Positions 1 through 7,452 are shown, counted from the stretch's first letter. The stretch is 8,916 bases of DNA from Betaproteobacteria bacterium (GCA_009925955.1 RFPX01000042.1:1-8916), one strand, 5' to 3'. Notes: a model not told the origin generated them from the sequence alone. Program-made: numbers and translations.

Positions 1-1042
1 GGTCCACCCGCACGCCGTGTCCGGGCGATGAACCCAGGCGCAAGCCTCCGTCGACGACTTCCTGGTCCAGGCTCAGGCCTTCAGGCTGTTCGCTCAATTC
101 CTTGATCTCCAGCCATCGGTGGTTGGCCACCGCGTTGGCGGCATGGGCCACCAGGTTGCAGCGGTAGCTGATCTGGCTGATGGGCAGGTTGTGCAAGTGC
201 GCTGCAGCGGCCAATCTCATGAAGTGCGTGATGCCATAGACCATTGAGGTTTGGACCACGTCGACCGCATCGGCCCTGAACAGGGGCGCAAACGACTCCA
301 GGCCGGTGAGGTTTTCGCCGGTGGCCACGGCCGCCCGAACGCCCGCTCGAACCGTGGCCAGCCCCGGCGCATCCCAACGGCGCGCTGGCTCCTCGATCCA
401 GGTCAGGTCCAGCTCACGCTCAATCAGGCCGACGTGGCGAACCGCTTCTTTGGCCGTCAAGGCCTCATTGACGTCCAGCATCAACAAGGGCTCCACGCCG
501 GGGCGTGCATACAGCTGCCGCAGCAGCTTCAGGCGCTCCAAATCCCGCCGGGCATCTGCCCCGCCCTTGAGCTTGACGGCCCTAAATCCGCGAGCCACGT
601 AGGAACGGTGCACGGCCACGAAGGCGTCATCGTCCAGGTCGAAGTCCAATGCCGACGCATAACCCGGCACGAAGGGGTCACAGGCGCCCAGGTGCTGCCA
701 AAGCGGCTCCCCAGCCTGTTGGGCCTTGAGATCCCACAGCGCGAGGTCTACCGCACCGATGGCGCTGAAGGTGGCGCCGCCGTGGCCAGCCTTGAAGACG
801 CGGGCGATCATCCGGTCATAAAGGGCGGTGACGGCGCGTGGGTCCTGTCCTTCAATGACCGGAAACAGGGCGTCCACTCCGGCGTGTGGGCCCAACCCGA
901 CGCCCGTGAGGCCGTCATCCGTGTGGAGCAAGAGGATGTGCACGGGTGTCACGCCGTTGGCGGTGCTGCCATGAACATCTCCGATGGGGCGACCCCAGCG
1001 CTGGATGGTCTGCAGCGAGGTATAGCCGGTGATCTTGGACAT
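1..1042 (-). CDS. Enolase-superfamily (mandelate racemase-like) enzyme MR1, 3' end cut by window edge
   Basis: The minus-strand frame is open from an ATG at 1042 to the left edge, giving 347 codons (MSKITGYTSL...). Only about the last 10-40 residues are likely missing. It has an N-terminal capping domain (about 1-125, with the conserved AVDLALWDLK stretch at 97-106) and then a TIM barrel. Visible barrel residues are the Lys pair K157-x-K159 and the Mg2+ ligands D190 (LDVNE), E217 (WIEEP) and E243 (GEN). The 26-27 residue ligand spacing is typical of mandelate racemases. These enzymes abstract the alpha-proton of a carboxylate and catalyse racemisation, dehydration or cycloisomerisation. The His-Asp dyad expected near residues 266 and 291 reads Ser and Ile (QTSMVYGIT, then PISQISYRC), so the chemistry may be unusual. 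It is the last visible gene of the operon, 44 nt after the ABC ATPase. A weak GGAA precedes the start. Family is confident; substrate is unknown. Confidence 0.9.
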   Translation of the reverse strand, partial: MSKITGYTSLQTIQRWGRPIGDVHGSTANGVTPVHILLLHTDDGLTGVGLGPHAGVDALFPVIEGQDPRAVTALYDRMIARVFKAGHGGATFSAIGAVDLALWDLKAQQAGEPLWQHLGACDPFVPGYASALDFDLDDDAFVAVHRSYVARGFRAVKLKGGADARRDLERLKLLRQLYARPGVEPLLMLDVNEALTAKEAVRHVGLIERELDLTWIEEPARRWDAPGLATVRAGVRAAVATGENLTGLESFAPLFRADAVDVVQTSMVYGITHFMRLAAAAHLHNLPISQISYRCNLVAHAANAVANHRWLEIKELSEQPEGLSLDQEVVDGGLRLGSSPGHGVRVD

Positions 1043-1086
1043 GAGAGGGTTCCGTTCAGTGCAGTCGAAGGGGCCAATGCCAGGGC

Positions 1087-1875
1087 TCAAGCCTCCGCGC
1101 TGGCCACCAGGGTACGGGTGTAAGGATGTTGCGCTGCGCCCGCGCACAGGTCGTCCGTGCTCAGGGTTTCGACAATGGTGCCTTGCTGCATCACCGCCAG
1201 CCGGTCACACAGGTGGGCCACCACGCCCAGATCATGGCTCACCAGCAGGTAGGTCAGGCCATGCTGAAGACGAAGATCTGACAACAGGTTGAGAACCTCG
1301 GCCTGCACCGAGACGTCCAGCGCTGAAGTGGGCTCATCGAGCAGAAGGATGCTGGGCTGCAGGATCAAGGCACGGGCGATCGCCACACGCTGGCGTTGCC
1401 CGCCAGACAGCTGATGGGGATAGCGGTCTCTGAACGACAGGGGCAGGCCCACCTGCGCCAGGGCCTGATCGATACGCTGGTCGATGTCGCCCATCCGGTG
1501 CACCCTCAGCGGCTCAGCCAGGGCGGTGTGCACGGTATGGCGCGGGTGCAGGGAGCCATAGGGATCCTGGAACACCATTTGAACGCTGCGTGCATGCGCC
1601 AGATCAGCCGGGGACCGCCCAAAGCCAAAGCGCGGTGCCCGGCCAGCCAAGGCTTGACCGCCGATCTGCACCGTGCCTTGCCAGTGTCGGTATTGGCCGG
1701 CCAGACAACGCAGCACGGTGGTTTTGCCAGATCCTGATTCGCCCACCAGCCCGAAGGCCTGTCCGGGCATCACCTCAATGTCCACACCTTGTAGCACCGT
1801 GCGGCGCCGGTCGCCATCGCCCAAGGCCAGGGTCAATCCGCGCACGCTGATGTGGGGCTTGCTCGCCGTGTTCAT
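1087..1875 (-). CDS. Dipeptide/oligopeptide-type ABC transporter ATPase (DppF/OppF/NikE-like)
   Basis: This 262-residue cytoplasmic nucleotide-binding subunit would power import through the two permeases upstream. All ABC ATPase motifs are intact: Walker A GESGSGKT (45-52), Q-loop Q103 in VFQDPYGSL, signature LSGGQRQR (156-163), Walker B LLLDEP with D180-E181, D-loop SALD (184-187) and H-loop H214 in VSHD. The ATG at 1875 is chosen because its ATGA overlaps the TGA of the preceding ATPase gene, the same junction style as the rest of the operon; an upstream in-frame TTG at 1887 is less likely. The protein ends soon after HPYTRTLV, so it lacks the longer C-terminal extension of classical DppF/OppF (about 330 residues) and is closer in length to NikE. 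Within this transporter class, substrate specificity lies in the binding protein, so the gene itself does not reveal the substrate. Confidence 0.95.
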   Translation of the reverse strand: MNTASKPHISVRGLTLALGDGDRRRTVLQGVDIEVMPGQAFGLVGESGSGKTTVLRCLAGQYRHWQGTVQIGGQALAGRAPRFGFGRSPADLAHARSVQMVFQDPYGSLHPRHTVHTALAEPLRVHRMGDIDQRIDQALAQVGLPLSFRDRYPHQLSGGQRQRVAIARALILQPSILLLDEPTSALDVSVQAEVLNLLSDLRLQHGLTYLLVSHDLGVVAHLCDRLAVMQQGTIVETLSTDDLCAGAAQHPYTRTLVASAEA

Positions 1876-2708
1876 GCGTGGCCCCAAGCGGGATCTCGCT
1901 GCAGCGTGGGCAGGGTGGTACGCCGGCGTTGCAGGCTCGGCACGGCGCTGAGCAGTTGCTGGGTGTAGGGGTGTTGGGCATGGTCGAGTTCATCTGCGCG
2001 CAAGGCTTCCACCACCCGCCCGGCAAACATGACCAGCACCCGGTCGCAGAACCGCCGCACCAGGTGCAGGTCGTGGGTGATGAACAGCAGTGACAGGCCT
2101 TGCGCTTCCACCAATTCATCCAGCAGATTCAGCACCTCGCGCCGCACGGACACATCCAGTGCAGAGGTGGGTTCGTCGGCAATGAGCACCTGGGGGTGCT
2201 GGGACAGCATCATGGCCAGCATCACCCGCTGACCCATGCCGCCGGACAGCTGATGCGGATACTGACGCGCCACGCGCGCAGGTTCGCGAATCTGCACCCG
2301 GGCCAGCAGTTGTTCGACCTGGTCCTGGCAGGCTGCACGGCTCATGGGTGTTGCGCGCAGCACGGCTTCGCTCATTTGTGAACCCACGGACATCACCGGG
2401 TTCAAGGAGTACTTGGGATCCTGCATGACCATGGACAGCCGGCTGCCCCGCAGCTGCTGCATCTGCGCGTCAGAGGCGGCCAGCAGATCCACGTCACCCA
2501 AACGCATGGTTTGCGCGCTGACCTGCGCATGCCGGGGCAGCAACCTCAGCAGGGCGCGGCCAACCGTGGTCTTGCCTGAACCCGATTCGCCAACGACGGC
2601 AAGCTTTTCCCGGCCCAGCGCAAAGGACACCTCTCGGACGACCGAAACAGGCCCCTGTGGGCCTGGGTAGGCCACCTGCAGGTCTTCGACTTTAAGGACG
2701 TCAGTCAC
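1872..2708 (-). CDS. Dipeptide/oligopeptide-type ABC transporter ATPase (DppD/OppD/NikD-like)
   Basis: This is the first of two ATPase subunits, 278 residues. Walker A is GESGSGKT (40-47), the Q-loop is Q96 in MQDPKYSLNP, the signature is LSGGMGQR (154-161), Walker B is LIADEP with D178-E179, and the H-loop is H212 in ITHD. The LSGGMGQR signature and the KYSLNP after the Q-loop are typical of the DppD/OppD branch, as opposed to the DppF branch (LSGGQRQR, YGSL). The start is a GTG at 2708, whose GTGA overlaps the permease stop; no ATG fits as well, so translation is probably coupled to the permease. The C-terminus stops just past HPYTQQLLSAVPSL, so the extended oligopeptide-transporter C-terminal domain is largely absent. 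It probably forms a heterodimer with the next ATPase. Function is confident; substrate is not determinable. Confidence 0.95.
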   Translation of the reverse strand: MTDVLKVEDLQVAYPGPQGPVSVVREVSFALGREKLAVVGESGSGKTTVGRALLRLLPRHAQVSAQTMRLGDVDLLAASDAQMQQLRGSRLSMVMQDPKYSLNPVMSVGSQMSEAVLRATPMSRAACQDQVEQLLARVQIREPARVARQYPHQLSGGMGQRVMLAMMLSQHPQVLIADEPTSALDVSVRREVLNLLDELVEAQGLSLLFITHDLHLVRRFCDRVLVMFAGRVVEALRADELDHAQHPYTQQLLSAVPSLQRRRTTLPTLQRDPAWGHA

Positions 2709-3589
2709 GTTGATTGGCGCGGATCCAGCGCATCGTTAAGCCCATCGCCCAAGAGGTTGAAGGCCATGCTGACCGCCAGGATGGCGGCACCGGGAGCGGC
2801 CACCAGCCACCAACTGTCGAGCATGTAGCGGCGCCCTTCGGAAATCATGGCACCCCATTCGGGCAAGGGCGGCTGCGCGCCCAAGCCCAGGAAGCCCAGC
2901 CCCGCGGCGGTCAGCACGACCGAAGCCATGTTCATCGTCAAGCGCACCACCACCGAGGGCAGACAAAGCGGCACCAAGTGCTTGATGAGCACGCGCGCAT
3001 GAGAGGCCCCTTGCAGTTGCGCTACCACGATGAAGTCGGACTGGCGCAAGGTGAGCGCCTCGGCACGGGCCAGGCGAGCGATGGGTGGCCAGGCGGTGAG
3101 CGCAATGGCCAATATCGCGTGGTCCAGCCCTGGACCCATGGCGGCCACGAAGGCCAGCGCCAGAACCAAGCCCGGGAAGGAGAGCACCACATCGGTGAAC
3201 CGCATCAACACCGCGTCGATGCGCCCGCCGAAGTAGCCCGCCACCACGCCGACGGCCAGGCCCAAGGGGCCGACCACCACGGTGACCATCACCACGATGG
3301 CCAGTGTGATGCGCGTACCGTGCAGCAGCCGGCTCAGAACATCGCGGCCAAACTCATCGGTGCCAAACCAATGGCCAGGGCCGGGCGGCAACAGGGCCAT
3401 GGCCAGGTCTTGGCGCAGTGGATCGGCCGGTGCCAGCCATGGTGCCAGCGCGGCCAGCACCACAAGGGCTGCGATCACCACCAGGCCCGCGGCCGTCAGC
3501 GGGTTGCGCAGCAACCGGCGGACCCACACCCAGGCCGTTGGGGTGGGGGCGGTGCGCTCCGGTGGCAGCTCGGTCATGCTCAGGCTCAT
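2705..3589 (-). CDS. ABC transporter inner-membrane permease (DppC/OppC/NikC family)
   Basis: This 294-residue inner-membrane permease is one half of the translocation channel. After a cytoplasmic N-terminus of about 30 residues comes a hydrophobic segment (about 32-53), then the family hallmark HWFGTDEFGRDVLSRL (73-88), a run of further membrane segments, and an EAA-type ATPase-docking loop around 176-206 (ARAEALTLRQSDF... to HLVP). The ending GDGLNDALDPR (281-291) is also characteristic of DppC proteins. The ATG at 3589 overlaps the TGA of the preceding DppB-like gene by 4 nt, and the stop overlaps the GTG of the following ATPase by 4 nt. Length agrees with the family (about 280-300). It should pair with the adjacent DppB-like permease and the two ATPases. 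Nothing in the sequence points to a particular solute. Confidence 0.95.
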   Translation of the reverse strand: MSLSMTELPPERTAPTPTAWVWVRRLLRNPLTAAGLVVIAALVVLAALAPWLAPADPLRQDLAMALLPPGPGHWFGTDEFGRDVLSRLLHGTRITLAIVVMVTVVVGPLGLAVGVVAGYFGGRIDAVLMRFTDVVLSFPGLVLALAFVAAMGPGLDHAILAIALTAWPPIARLARAEALTLRQSDFIVVAQLQGASHARVLIKHLVPLCLPSVVVRLTMNMASVVLTAAGLGFLGLGAQPPLPEWGAMISEGRRYMLDSWWLVAAPGAAILAVSMAFNLLGDGLNDALDPRQST

Positions 3590-4596
3590 GCTGCAGCCCT
3601 GGGGTCGAAGACGCGGTACAGGGCGTCGGCCAGCAGGTTCAAGGAGACGAACAGCACGCCAATCACCAGCACCGAAGCCATGACCGCGTTCATATCACCC
3701 AGCAAGAGGCTGGCGGTGAGGTAGCTGCCGAAACCGGGCCAGCCGAAGACCGTTTCGGTGAGCACCGCGCCTTCCAGCAAACCGCCGTAGGCCAAGGCCA
3801 CGATGGTGAGCAGCTGCACCCGGATGTTTCGAAAGGCATGGCCCCACACCACCTGGCGCTCGCTCAAACCCTTGACGCGGGCCGTGATGATGTACTCCTG
3901 CGACAACTGGGCCAGCATGAAGCTGCGCGTCATGCGGCTGAGGTAGGCCATCGAGTGCAAGCCCAGCACGGCAGCCGGCAGCAGCAGATGGCGCAGCGCG
4001 TCGCGCCAGGCGGCTGCATCTCGGGCCAACGCAGCATCCACGAGCAGCAGGCCGGTCACCGTGGGCACGGTGCCTTCAAAGGCCAGCCCGATGCGGCCCA
4101 CGCCACCTGCCCAACCCAACCAGGCATAGAACACCAAGAGCCCCATCATGCCGAACCAAAACACAGGCGTGGAGTGGCCCAGCAGCCCCAGCAAGCGGGC
4201 CAGGTGGTCGGGCCATCGGCCATGGTGGGCAGCGGCCGCCACACCCAGGGGTATCCCCAGGAGGGCCCCGATCAGCATGGCCAGCGTGGCCAGTTCAACC
4301 GTGGCCGGCAACACCCGCCCCAGATCAGCCGCCACCGCGTTACCGGTCAGCAAGGCGCTTCCCAGGTCCCCCTGGGCCAGCATCTGCAGGTAGCGCCAAA
4401 ACTGCACCACCAGGGGCTGGTCCAGGCCCATCTGTTCGCGCACCTGGTTGTAGGTGGACTGGTCCGCGTCTGGCCCCACCACCGCCAAGACCGGGTCCAG
4501 TGGCATCACGCGACCGATGAAAAACGTGAGCACGAGCAGGCCCAACAGGGAGGTGCCCACACCGGCCATGCCACGCAGCAGTGTTCCGGCTTTCAT
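3586..4596 (-). CDS. ABC transporter inner-membrane permease (DppB/OppB/NikB family)
   Basis: This 336-residue inner-membrane permease has an N-terminal transmembrane helix (about 12-31, ending at the conserved MPLDP), then the periplasmic segment typical of DppB (REQMGLDQPLVVQFWRYL at 53-70, followed by QGDLG). Several further membrane segments follow. The EAA docking loop lies at about 233-258 (QEYIITARVKGL... HAFRN), and ETVFGWPGFG (281-290) is another family hallmark. The C-terminus YRVFDPR is also typical. The ATG at 4596 overlaps the TGA of the binding-protein gene by 4 nt, and its own stop overlaps the ATG of the DppC-like gene by 4 nt. It should be the obligate partner of that permease. 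Gene order (binding protein, B, C, D, E/F) matches dpp, opp and nik operons. Confidence 0.95.
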   Translation of the reverse strand: MKAGTLLRGMAGVGTSLLGLLVLTFFIGRVMPLDPVLAVVGPDADQSTYNQVREQMGLDQPLVVQFWRYLQMLAQGDLGSALLTGNAVAADLGRVLPATVELATLAMLIGALLGIPLGVAAAAHHGRWPDHLARLLGLLGHSTPVFWFGMMGLLVFYAWLGWAGGVGRIGLAFEGTVPTVTGLLLVDAALARDAAAWRDALRHLLLPAAVLGLHSMAYLSRMTRSFMLAQLSQEYIITARVKGLSERQVVWGHAFRNIRVQLLTIVALAYGGLLEGAVLTETVFGWPGFGSYLTASLLLGDMNAVMASVLVIGVLFVSLNLLADALYRVFDPRAAA

Positions 4597-6257
4597 GCGG
4601 GTGTTTCCTTGTGGACCAGGCGCAGCCGGGTTGAGCCGCTGGGGTGCCCCGCGTAGCCTTTAACGTCGCGTCGGATCACTTGGGTGTCGGTGACCAAGGC
4701 GATCGGCTGCAGGCCACCCACCACCTGGTGCACACGCTCTTGGGCTTGCTGATACAAGCCGAGTTGGCGCGCTGCATCGGGCTCCACGAGCGCTTGCTCG
4801 ATCAAGGCGTTCAGGGTGGCGTCGGCATAGCCCGTGCGCCAGCCCTGGAAGTTGCTGAGCTTGGCGCTGTCGCGGTTGTCCGGGTTGTAAACCAAGGCGC
4901 GCAGGCTGGAGTGGGGGTGCGCCTCGGCTCCACCACCGCCGCGGCCCACGATGACTTCAAACTGGCGCTCGCGCATGGCGCCATACACCTGGTTGCCGGT
5001 GCCGGGCAGGATGCTCGCCCGGATTCCCGCCTGGGCCAATGTGGCCTGCAGGCTGGTGGCGATGCCCGTGAATGGGGGCTCGGCCATCACGCGAATGGTG
5101 GTCTCGAAGCCTTCGGCCATACCCGCCTCGCGCAGGAGTTGCCGAGCCTGTTCAAGCTCCAGCCGGTATCCCGGGCTGGGCATCGAGGCCGCCAATCCCG
5201 GGGGCACGGGACGCTGCTGCGTCTGACCATAGAACGCCAGCACACTGCCGGCGATGCCGTCGAAGTCGATCAAATGCCGCAACACCGCGCGGCGCACCCG
5301 TTCATCGACAAACCTCGGGTGTCGGGTGTTCAGGGCCACGTAGTAGAAATTGCTTCGGCGGACCGTCTCAACCGCGAGATCCGGCCGCTGGGCCAGGGCC
5401 TTCACGTCGGGCGCCGACAAGCCGGTGGCCAGGTCCAGGTCACCGCGGGTCAGCATCAGGCGCAAGGTCTGGGATTCGGTCATGTGGCGCATCACCACTC
5501 GGCGCAAGCGGGCGTCACCGCGCCAGTGGCCGGTCCGCCGCTGCAGGATGAGCAGCTCCTTCGGCCGCCAGGTCTGCAAGGTGAAGGCGCCCGAGCCCGC
5601 GGCATGGGTGGTCAGCCAGGCGGCACCTTGGTCGCCTTTCACCTCGTGGGTCAGCACCGCGTCACGGTCGATCACCAGCGCACTCATGGAGGTGGCCAGG
5701 GTCATGAGCACCAGGGTGGGGTCGGTGGCTTGTGGCAGGTCGATCTGAAGGGTGTGTGGTCCGATGGCCCGCACCTGTTCAGCCACCTGTGCTGCCTTGA
5801 AACCGTAGCTCTTCCAGACCGAGGCGGGTGCCAGGTTCAGGCGCAGCACCCGGCGCAGCGACCACTCGGCGTGCTCGGCCAGCAGCATTCGGCCGCTGGC
5901 GAACTGCACATCGTCTCGCAGGTGCAGCACCAGGCGACGCCCCCCCTGGCCCACCTGCCAGTCCTGGGCCAGCGCCGGGCGCAGGCGTGCGGGGTCGCGG
6001 CTGTCGGTTTCGAGCAGGCCATCGTAGAGGTTGCACGCAACCGACAAGGCATCCAGGCCCGTGGCGGCGGCGGGGTCGAGCGACAAGAGGTTGTTCATGC
6101 TCATGCCGACCCGCAGTTGATCGGCGACGGCGGGCTCCAGCCCTGCGGCCTTGCCGTCAGCATGGGCCGGCCCGAAGCAGAGCAGGGCGCCAGCGGCTTG
6201 CAGCCAATGTCGCCGGTCCAGGGGCAATGCCCCTGACCGCTCAGCGGAGTCGCTCAT
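4593..6257 (-). CDS. Periplasmic family-5 solute-binding protein of the Dpp/Opp/Nik class, Tat-like signal
   Basis: This 554-residue binding protein captures the solute in the periplasm and delivers it to the permeases. It has an N-terminal export signal with a twin-arginine-like core, LDRRHWLQ (13-20), a hydrophobic stretch, and a likely cleavage after AHA at 33. Cys27 lies in ALLC, which is not a lipobox, so it is probably not a lipoprotein. The mature part shows family-5 features: RVGMSMNNLLSLDPAAATG (49-67), the binding-lobe segment TLQTWRPKELLILQRR (226-241), and YVALNTRHPRFVDERVRRAV (306-325), the usual fNt.pPfdD.rVRqAv motif. A glycine run (439-442) is followed by a His-containing stretch, EAHPHSS. 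The ATG at 6257 is chosen because it places the signal at the N-terminus and has AGGG 8 nt upstream; upstream in-frame starts would lie inside MR2. Class is confident. The ligand could be a peptide, sugar oligomer, sugar acid, opine or metal complex; the neighbouring enzymes favour an organic acid or its conjugate. Confidence 0.93.
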   Translation of the reverse strand: MSDSAERSGALPLDRRHWLQAAGALLCFGPAHADGKAAGLEPAVADQLRVGMSMNNLLSLDPAAATGLDALSVACNLYDGLLETDSRDPARLRPALAQDWQVGQGGRRLVLHLRDDVQFASGRMLLAEHAEWSLRRVLRLNLAPASVWKSYGFKAAQVAEQVRAIGPHTLQIDLPQATDPTLVLMTLATSMSALVIDRDAVLTHEVKGDQGAAWLTTHAAGSGAFTLQTWRPKELLILQRRTGHWRGDARLRRVVMRHMTESQTLRLMLTRGDLDLATGLSAPDVKALAQRPDLAVETVRRSNFYYVALNTRHPRFVDERVRRAVLRHLIDFDGIAGSVLAFYGQTQQRPVPPGLAASMPSPGYRLELEQARQLLREAGMAEGFETTIRVMAEPPFTGIATSLQATLAQAGIRASILPGTGNQVYGAMRERQFEVIVGRGGGGAEAHPHSSLRALVYNPDNRDSAKLSNFQGWRTGYADATLNALIEQALVEPDAARQLGLYQQAQERVHQVVGGLQPIALVTDTQVIRRDVKGYAGHPSGSTRLRLVHKETPA

Positions 6258-6277
6258 GGCCGAGGCCCTGCGTTCAT
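6254..6277 (-). other. Possible seven-codon coupling ORF between MR2 and the binding-protein gene
   Basis: An ATG overlaps the MR2 stop as TGATG. It opens a frame of seven codons (MNAGPRP) whose TGA overlaps the ATG of the binding-protein gene as ATGA. It lies in a different frame from both neighbours and contains the AGGG that could serve as the ribosome-binding site for the binding protein. It could let ribosomes hand over from MR2 to the transporter genes. A reading frame this short can arise by chance, so this is only a possible reinitiation relay. Confidence 0.25.
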
Positions 6278-7434
6278 CAGTAGGTGGCCTCGGTGTGCCG
6301 CTCGATGTAGTCGAAATTGATCTGCTCGCCCAGGCCGGGGCCTGCAGGCAAGCTGACCATGCCATCGCTGTCCATGGGGTCGATGATGGCGTGCAGGTAG
6401 GCGGGTACCTCGTCATAGTCGAGGAAGGGATGCAGAAGTCCGCGTTCGTACCAGCGCGAGTTTCGTATCGCGCCACAGACCGCCAGATTGGGCGCCCCGT
6501 TGCCGTGGATCTCGCAGGACAGGCCGAAGCTCTCGGCCAGGTGCGCCACCTTCATCGTGGGGCTGATGCCACCGCAGCCATTGACGCCGGCTCGCAGGAT
6601 GTCGCTGGCGCCGGCCTTGACCCATTCGGCACGGGCGTAGTGCTTGCCCGAGAGGGACTCTGGCCCGAGCAGCGGAATGCGAAGCTGCTGGGCCAGCCAC
6701 ACATACGACGACATGCTCTGCTCGTTCATCATCTCTTCGTACCAGGTGAAGTCGAGCTCTTCCAGCGCACGCCCGATCCGCAAGGCATCGGTGCGGCTGT
6801 ACTCGTGGTAGCCGTCCAGCATCAGGGCAATGTCCGGCCCCACCGCCTTGCGCACCGCAGCGCATGCCTTGATGTCCATGTCGACGCTGGGCGCAAAACT
6901 AACGGGCGGCATCCAGGTGTGCAGCTTGATGGCCTTGTAGCCCTTTTCAACCAACTGCAGGGCGAAGTCTGCGTACTCCTCTGGGGACGACAAGCCGCCC
7001 TTGAGTTCATCGCCGCACATGGTGCTGCCGTAGGCCGGAATGCGGTCGCGGTAGCCGCCCAGGAACTGCCAAACCGGCACTCCCAAGGTGCGACCGATGA
7101 GGTCGTGCAGGGCGGCATCCACCGCGCCCATGGCGCGGTCGGTCAGCTGGCCAGCGCTGCCCCGTTGCCAGTGCTCCAGTTCAGCCCACAGTTTTTCGCG
7201 CTGCAGGGCGTCACCCCCCACCAGGACCCGACGCACAAACTGATTCAGCACATGGGGCCGGACCACCTGCGGTGGCGCAAAGCAGTACCCCTGCACGCCG
7301 TCGGTGCTGCGAATGCTGAGCAGCGCCTGCCGGGCCGTGCCCAAAGGGCCGGGGTGGGAGTGGCCTGCCGCGTCCACGGACCGCCGCGTCGGGTGGGTGA
7401 ATTCAACGGCTTGGACGCTTTCAATTTTGATCAT
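6277..7434 (-). CDS. Enolase-superfamily (mandelate racemase-like) enzyme MR2
   Basis: The first operon gene encodes a 385-residue cytoplasmic enzyme with a capping domain (about 1-125) and a TIM barrel. The Mg2+ ligands are D207 (LDGYH), E233 (WYEEM) and E259 (GPES), spaced 26 and 26 residues exactly as in mandelate racemase. The second-strand motif is K170-L-H172, not Lys-x-Lys. H310 (EIHGNG) sits where the dyad His is expected, but the partner Asp position is G283 (RAGVNGCGGIS). An extra His, H210, lies three residues after the first metal ligand. It probably dehydrates or epimerises a sugar acid or similar carboxylate, but the reaction cannot be assigned. MIKIESVQ at 7434 resembles typical family N-termini; an in-frame ATG at 7452 adds six residues but has no ribosome-binding site and abuts the operator. 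It lies 19 nt before the binding-protein gene, suggesting that import and processing are co-expressed. Confidence 0.92.
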   Translation of the reverse strand: MIKIESVQAVEFTHPTRRSVDAAGHSHPGPLGTARQALLSIRSTDGVQGYCFAPPQVVRPHVLNQFVRRVLVGGDALQREKLWAELEHWQRGSAGQLTDRAMGAVDAALHDLIGRTLGVPVWQFLGGYRDRIPAYGSTMCGDELKGGLSSPEEYADFALQLVEKGYKAIKLHTWMPPVSFAPSVDMDIKACAAVRKAVGPDIALMLDGYHEYSRTDALRIGRALEELDFTWYEEMMNEQSMSSYVWLAQQLRIPLLGPESLSGKHYARAEWVKAGASDILRAGVNGCGGISPTMKVAHLAESFGLSCEIHGNGAPNLAVCGAIRNSRWYERGLLHPFLDYDEVPAYLHAIIDPMDSDGMVSLPAGPGLGEQINFDYIERHTEATY

Positions 7435-7452
7435 GGGCCACCGTGCGTACAT

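Noticed and set aside
48..60. GTCGAC-centred palindrome resembling half of the operator
   Set aside because: It lies inside the MR1 coding sequence, lacks the central T and the full TNGTNNNACNA spacing, and is explained by codon use.
251..1123. Plus-strand open frame of 290 codons
   Set aside because: It is a shadow of MR1, which has all enolase-superfamily metal ligands on the other strand. It runs into the ATPase gene and has no recognisable motifs.
1876..1887. TTG start for the second ATPase, four codons upstream
   Set aside because: The ATG at 1875 forms the same ATGA overlap seen at the other transporter junctions and needs no rare start codon.
3418..4656. Plus-strand open frame of 412 codons
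   Set aside because: It is antisense to the two permeases, with His/Gln-rich low-complexity translation and no domain. The minus-strand permeases are unambiguous.
6171..6182. Lipoprotein signal at Cys27 of the binding protein
   Set aside because: The residues before the Cys are A-L-L. A lipobox needs a small residue at -1, so processing by signal peptidase II is unlikely.
4644..6236. Plus-strand open frame of 530 codons
   Set aside because: It is antisense to the binding-protein gene. Its translation is rich in His, Gln and Gly with no recognisable domain, as expected for a shadow frame in high-GC DNA, whereas the minus-strand frame is a clear family-5 binding protein.
1087..6257. Specific assignment as a nickel importer (nikABCDE)
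   Set aside because: Gene order and ATPase lengths match, but there is no urease, hydrogenase or NikR-type context. The neighbouring enolase-family enzymes point to a carbon source.
6258..6476. Longer start for the binding protein, adding 73 residues
   Set aside because: The extra part lies inside the MR2 coding region and would bury the export signal in the middle of the protein. The ATG at 6257 gives a normal signal peptide.
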